Source: Nitrospirota bacterium | GTDB lineage: Bacteria > Nitrospirota > Thermodesulfovibrionia > Thermodesulfovibrionales > SM23-35 | NCBI GenBank assembly: GCA_018262395.1 | Contig: JAGSYM010000088.1 | Coordinates: forward strand, 1 to 5,612 | Direction: 5' to 3' | DNA length: 5,612 nt | In this document: piece after piece, positions 4,564 to 5,612 of the stretch | How the letters are laid out: every line of letters begins with the position of its first letter | Numbering within the stretch: the first letter of the stretch is position 1 | Position numbers and translations under genes: made by a program | The notes under the pieces: generated by a model | Told to the model about the DNA's origin: nothing | Databases searched by the model: none | The model's input: only the letters and a program-made list of their open reading frames with translations

Positions 4564-5538
4564 ATGTTTTCATACCTGACAAAAAGGGTTCTTCTCATGA
4601 TCCCTCTCATCTTTGGAATTACTCTCATAACCTTTACTGTTATCCACCTTGCACCTGGCAATCCTGTCGAGGTTCAGACGGAAATGTCTCTGAAGGTAAC
4701 GGCGCAGGCAAAGGAGAATCTGAAAAAACTCTATGGCCTGGACAAGCCGCTCCATGTCCAATATCTCGATTGGATTACACGGTTTGTGAAACTTGATTTC
4801 GGAAAGTCTTTTGTCGACGGAAGGAACGTATTGGACAAGATTGCCGAGCGGATTCCAATAACCCTGACCATCAATATTCTTTCGATGCTCATCATATTTC
4901 TCATCGCAATCCCGATCGGTATCCTTTCTGCAACGAAACAATACTCTTTGTTTGACAAGCTTTCGACAGTGTTTGTCTTTATCGGTTTTTCGACACCAAC
5001 CTTCTGGCTTGCACTCCTGCTCATGATCCTTTTCGGGGTCAACATGGGAATCCTTCCGATATCAGGGATCCAGAGCATCGATGTGTCGGAAATGGGGCCT
5101 TTTGAGAGATTGCTGGATTGGATCAGGCACCTCATTCTCCCTGTCGGGATATCTGCATTCGGTGGTATCGCCGGATTAAGCCGCTACAGCCGTTCAAGCA
5201 TGCTCGAGGTGATACGGCAGGACTACATCAAGACTGCCCGCGCAAAAGGACTGAATGAATCGAAGGTAATTTTCCGCCACGCGTTCAGGAATGCATTGAT
5301 GCCGATCGTTACGATTCTCGGTCTCTCGGTACCCGGACTCATTGGGGGCGGGGTGATATTCGAGACAATCTTTGCTATTCCCGGTATGGGCCAGCTTTTC
5401 TACGCGTCAACCATGGCCAGGGACTATCCGACGATTATGGGGATTCTTGTGATAGGAGCAATGCTGACACTGTTTGGTAATCTGATCGCTGATATTTCCT
5501 ATGCCTTGGTCGATCCAAGAGTAAGAACAAGACAGTAG
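4564..5538 (+). CDS. ABC transporter permease, DppB/OppB (peptide/nickel) family
   Basis: This 324-residue inner-membrane protein is one of the two permeases of a peptide/oligopeptide/nickel-type importer; the substrate cannot be told from the permease. It shows the family start ([18 protein letters not shown]), the first membrane helix at about 9-29 ending in HLAPGNP, and the periplasmic stretch 30-97 with [15 protein letters not shown]. Further helices lie at about 98-122, 135-160, 186-206, 245-268 and 290-312. The cytoplasmic EAA loop that docks on the ATPase is at about 218-248 ([20 protein letters not shown], then RNALMPIV), and the ending DPRVR is typical. The length is normal. There is no Shine-Dalgarno, and a TATAAT box ends five bases before the ATG. 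Starting at M12 (4597) would remove the conserved N-terminus, so a leaderless mRNA is the better reading. The second permease, ATPases and binding protein are expected downstream, outside the window. Confidence 0.93.
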   Translation: MFSYLTKRVLLMIPLIFGITLITFTVIHLAPGNPVEVQTEMSLKVTAQAKENLKKLYGLDKPLHVQYLDWITRFVKLDFGKSFVDGRNVLDKIAERIPITLTINILSMLIIFLIAIPIGILSATKQYSLFDKLSTVFVFIGFSTPTFWLALLLMILFGVNMGILPISGIQSIDVSEMGPFERLLDWIRHLILPVGISAFGGIAGLSRYSRSSMLEVIRQDYIKTARAKGLNESKVIFRHAFRNALMPIVTILGLSVPGLIGGGVIFETIFAIPGMGQLFYASTMARDYPTIMGILVIGAMLTLFGNLIADISYALVDPRVRTRQ

Positions 5539-5572
5539 ATAGTAGACAGTAAGAAAAGACAAAAGATAGTAG
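5521..5572 (+). repeat. Imperfect tandem duplication across the permease stop codon
   Basis: GTAAGAACAAGACAGTAGAT plus AGTAG (5521-5545) is repeated as GTAAGAAAAGACAAAAGATA plus GTAG (5549-5572), with a small indel and a three-base joint. The first copy encodes the last codons of the permease and its TAG stop (5536-5538); the second is non-coding spacer before the next ORF. Confidence 0.55.
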
Positions 5573-5587
5573 GTTGGGAACAGCAAA

Positions 5588-5612
5588 ATGCGACTTTTGT
5601 GGATTATCGGTA
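5588..5612 (+). CDS. Possible start of the next gene in the transporter operon (partial)
   Basis: An ATG at 5588, 49 bases after the permease stop, opens a frame reading MRLLWIIG to the window edge. The only upstream purine run is GGGAA at 5576-5580, a modest ribosome-binding site about seven bases away. In related operons a DppC-type permease usually follows here, and a hydrophobic start would fit, but eight codons cannot establish the product. Confidence 0.35.

Noticed and set aside
1..5612. CRISPR array, phage integration site or defence system
   Set aside because: No regularly spaced repeat-spacer units, integrase, nuclease or toxin gene are visible. The RHH-like protein has no adjacent toxin.

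Overview
The window most likely comes from a Gram-negative bacterium with a moderate-to-low GC chromosome. Two proteins carry export signals, one of them has extracellular ASH-type repeats, and there is a peptide/nickel-type ABC permease. The style resembles Nitrospirota or Desulfobacterota, but that placement is an impression and not a demonstrated assignment.

Layout. (1) Bases 1-83 look like the tail of an upstream gene that shares an ATGA overlap with the next gene. (2) Bases 80-535 (+) encode a small exported protein with an OB-fold-like body and a C-terminal tail holding seven cysteines. (3) Bases 536-853 have no convincing gene. They hold a branched hairpin with T-runs on both sides, a strong terminator for the plus-strand gene, and at 801-830 a strong terminator for the convergent minus-strand gene. 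(4) Bases 854-2530 (-) encode a secreted protein with three tandem ASH-like Ig-fold repeats and a C-terminal domain of about 200 residues. (5) Bases 2531-2952 contain that gene's promoter (TAGACA-N17-TATAAA), a 7-bp palindrome over its -10 box and three helically phased direct repeats upstream of its -35 box; further upstream lies an imperfect long hairpin. (6) Bases 2953-4170 (-) encode a THUMP-domain class I SAM-dependent RNA methyltransferase of the RlmL family. (7) Bases 4145-4348 (-) encode a 67-residue ribbon-helix-helix-like protein that overlaps the methyltransferase start by 26 bp, so the two are probably co-transcribed. (8) Bases 4349-4563 are a divergent intergenic region with a 153-bp inverted-repeat element and a near-consensus promoter. 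(9) Bases 4564-5538 (+) encode an ABC transporter permease of the DppB/OppB family whose ATG sits 5 nt after TATAAT, suggesting a leaderless mRNA. (10) From 5588 to the end a further ORF probably begins.

How the genes work together. The RHH-like protein and the rRNA/tRNA-type methyltransferase form a minus-strand pair. The permease starts a plus-strand transporter operon that runs out of the window. The two exported proteins converge on shared terminators and are probably independent units. I see no complete novel defence or biosynthetic system. The most unusual signals are regulatory or structural: the inverted-repeat element between divergent genes, the phased repeats plus palindrome at the ASH-protein promoter, the leaderless permease start, the cysteine tail of the first protein, and altered motifs I and IV in the methyltransferase.
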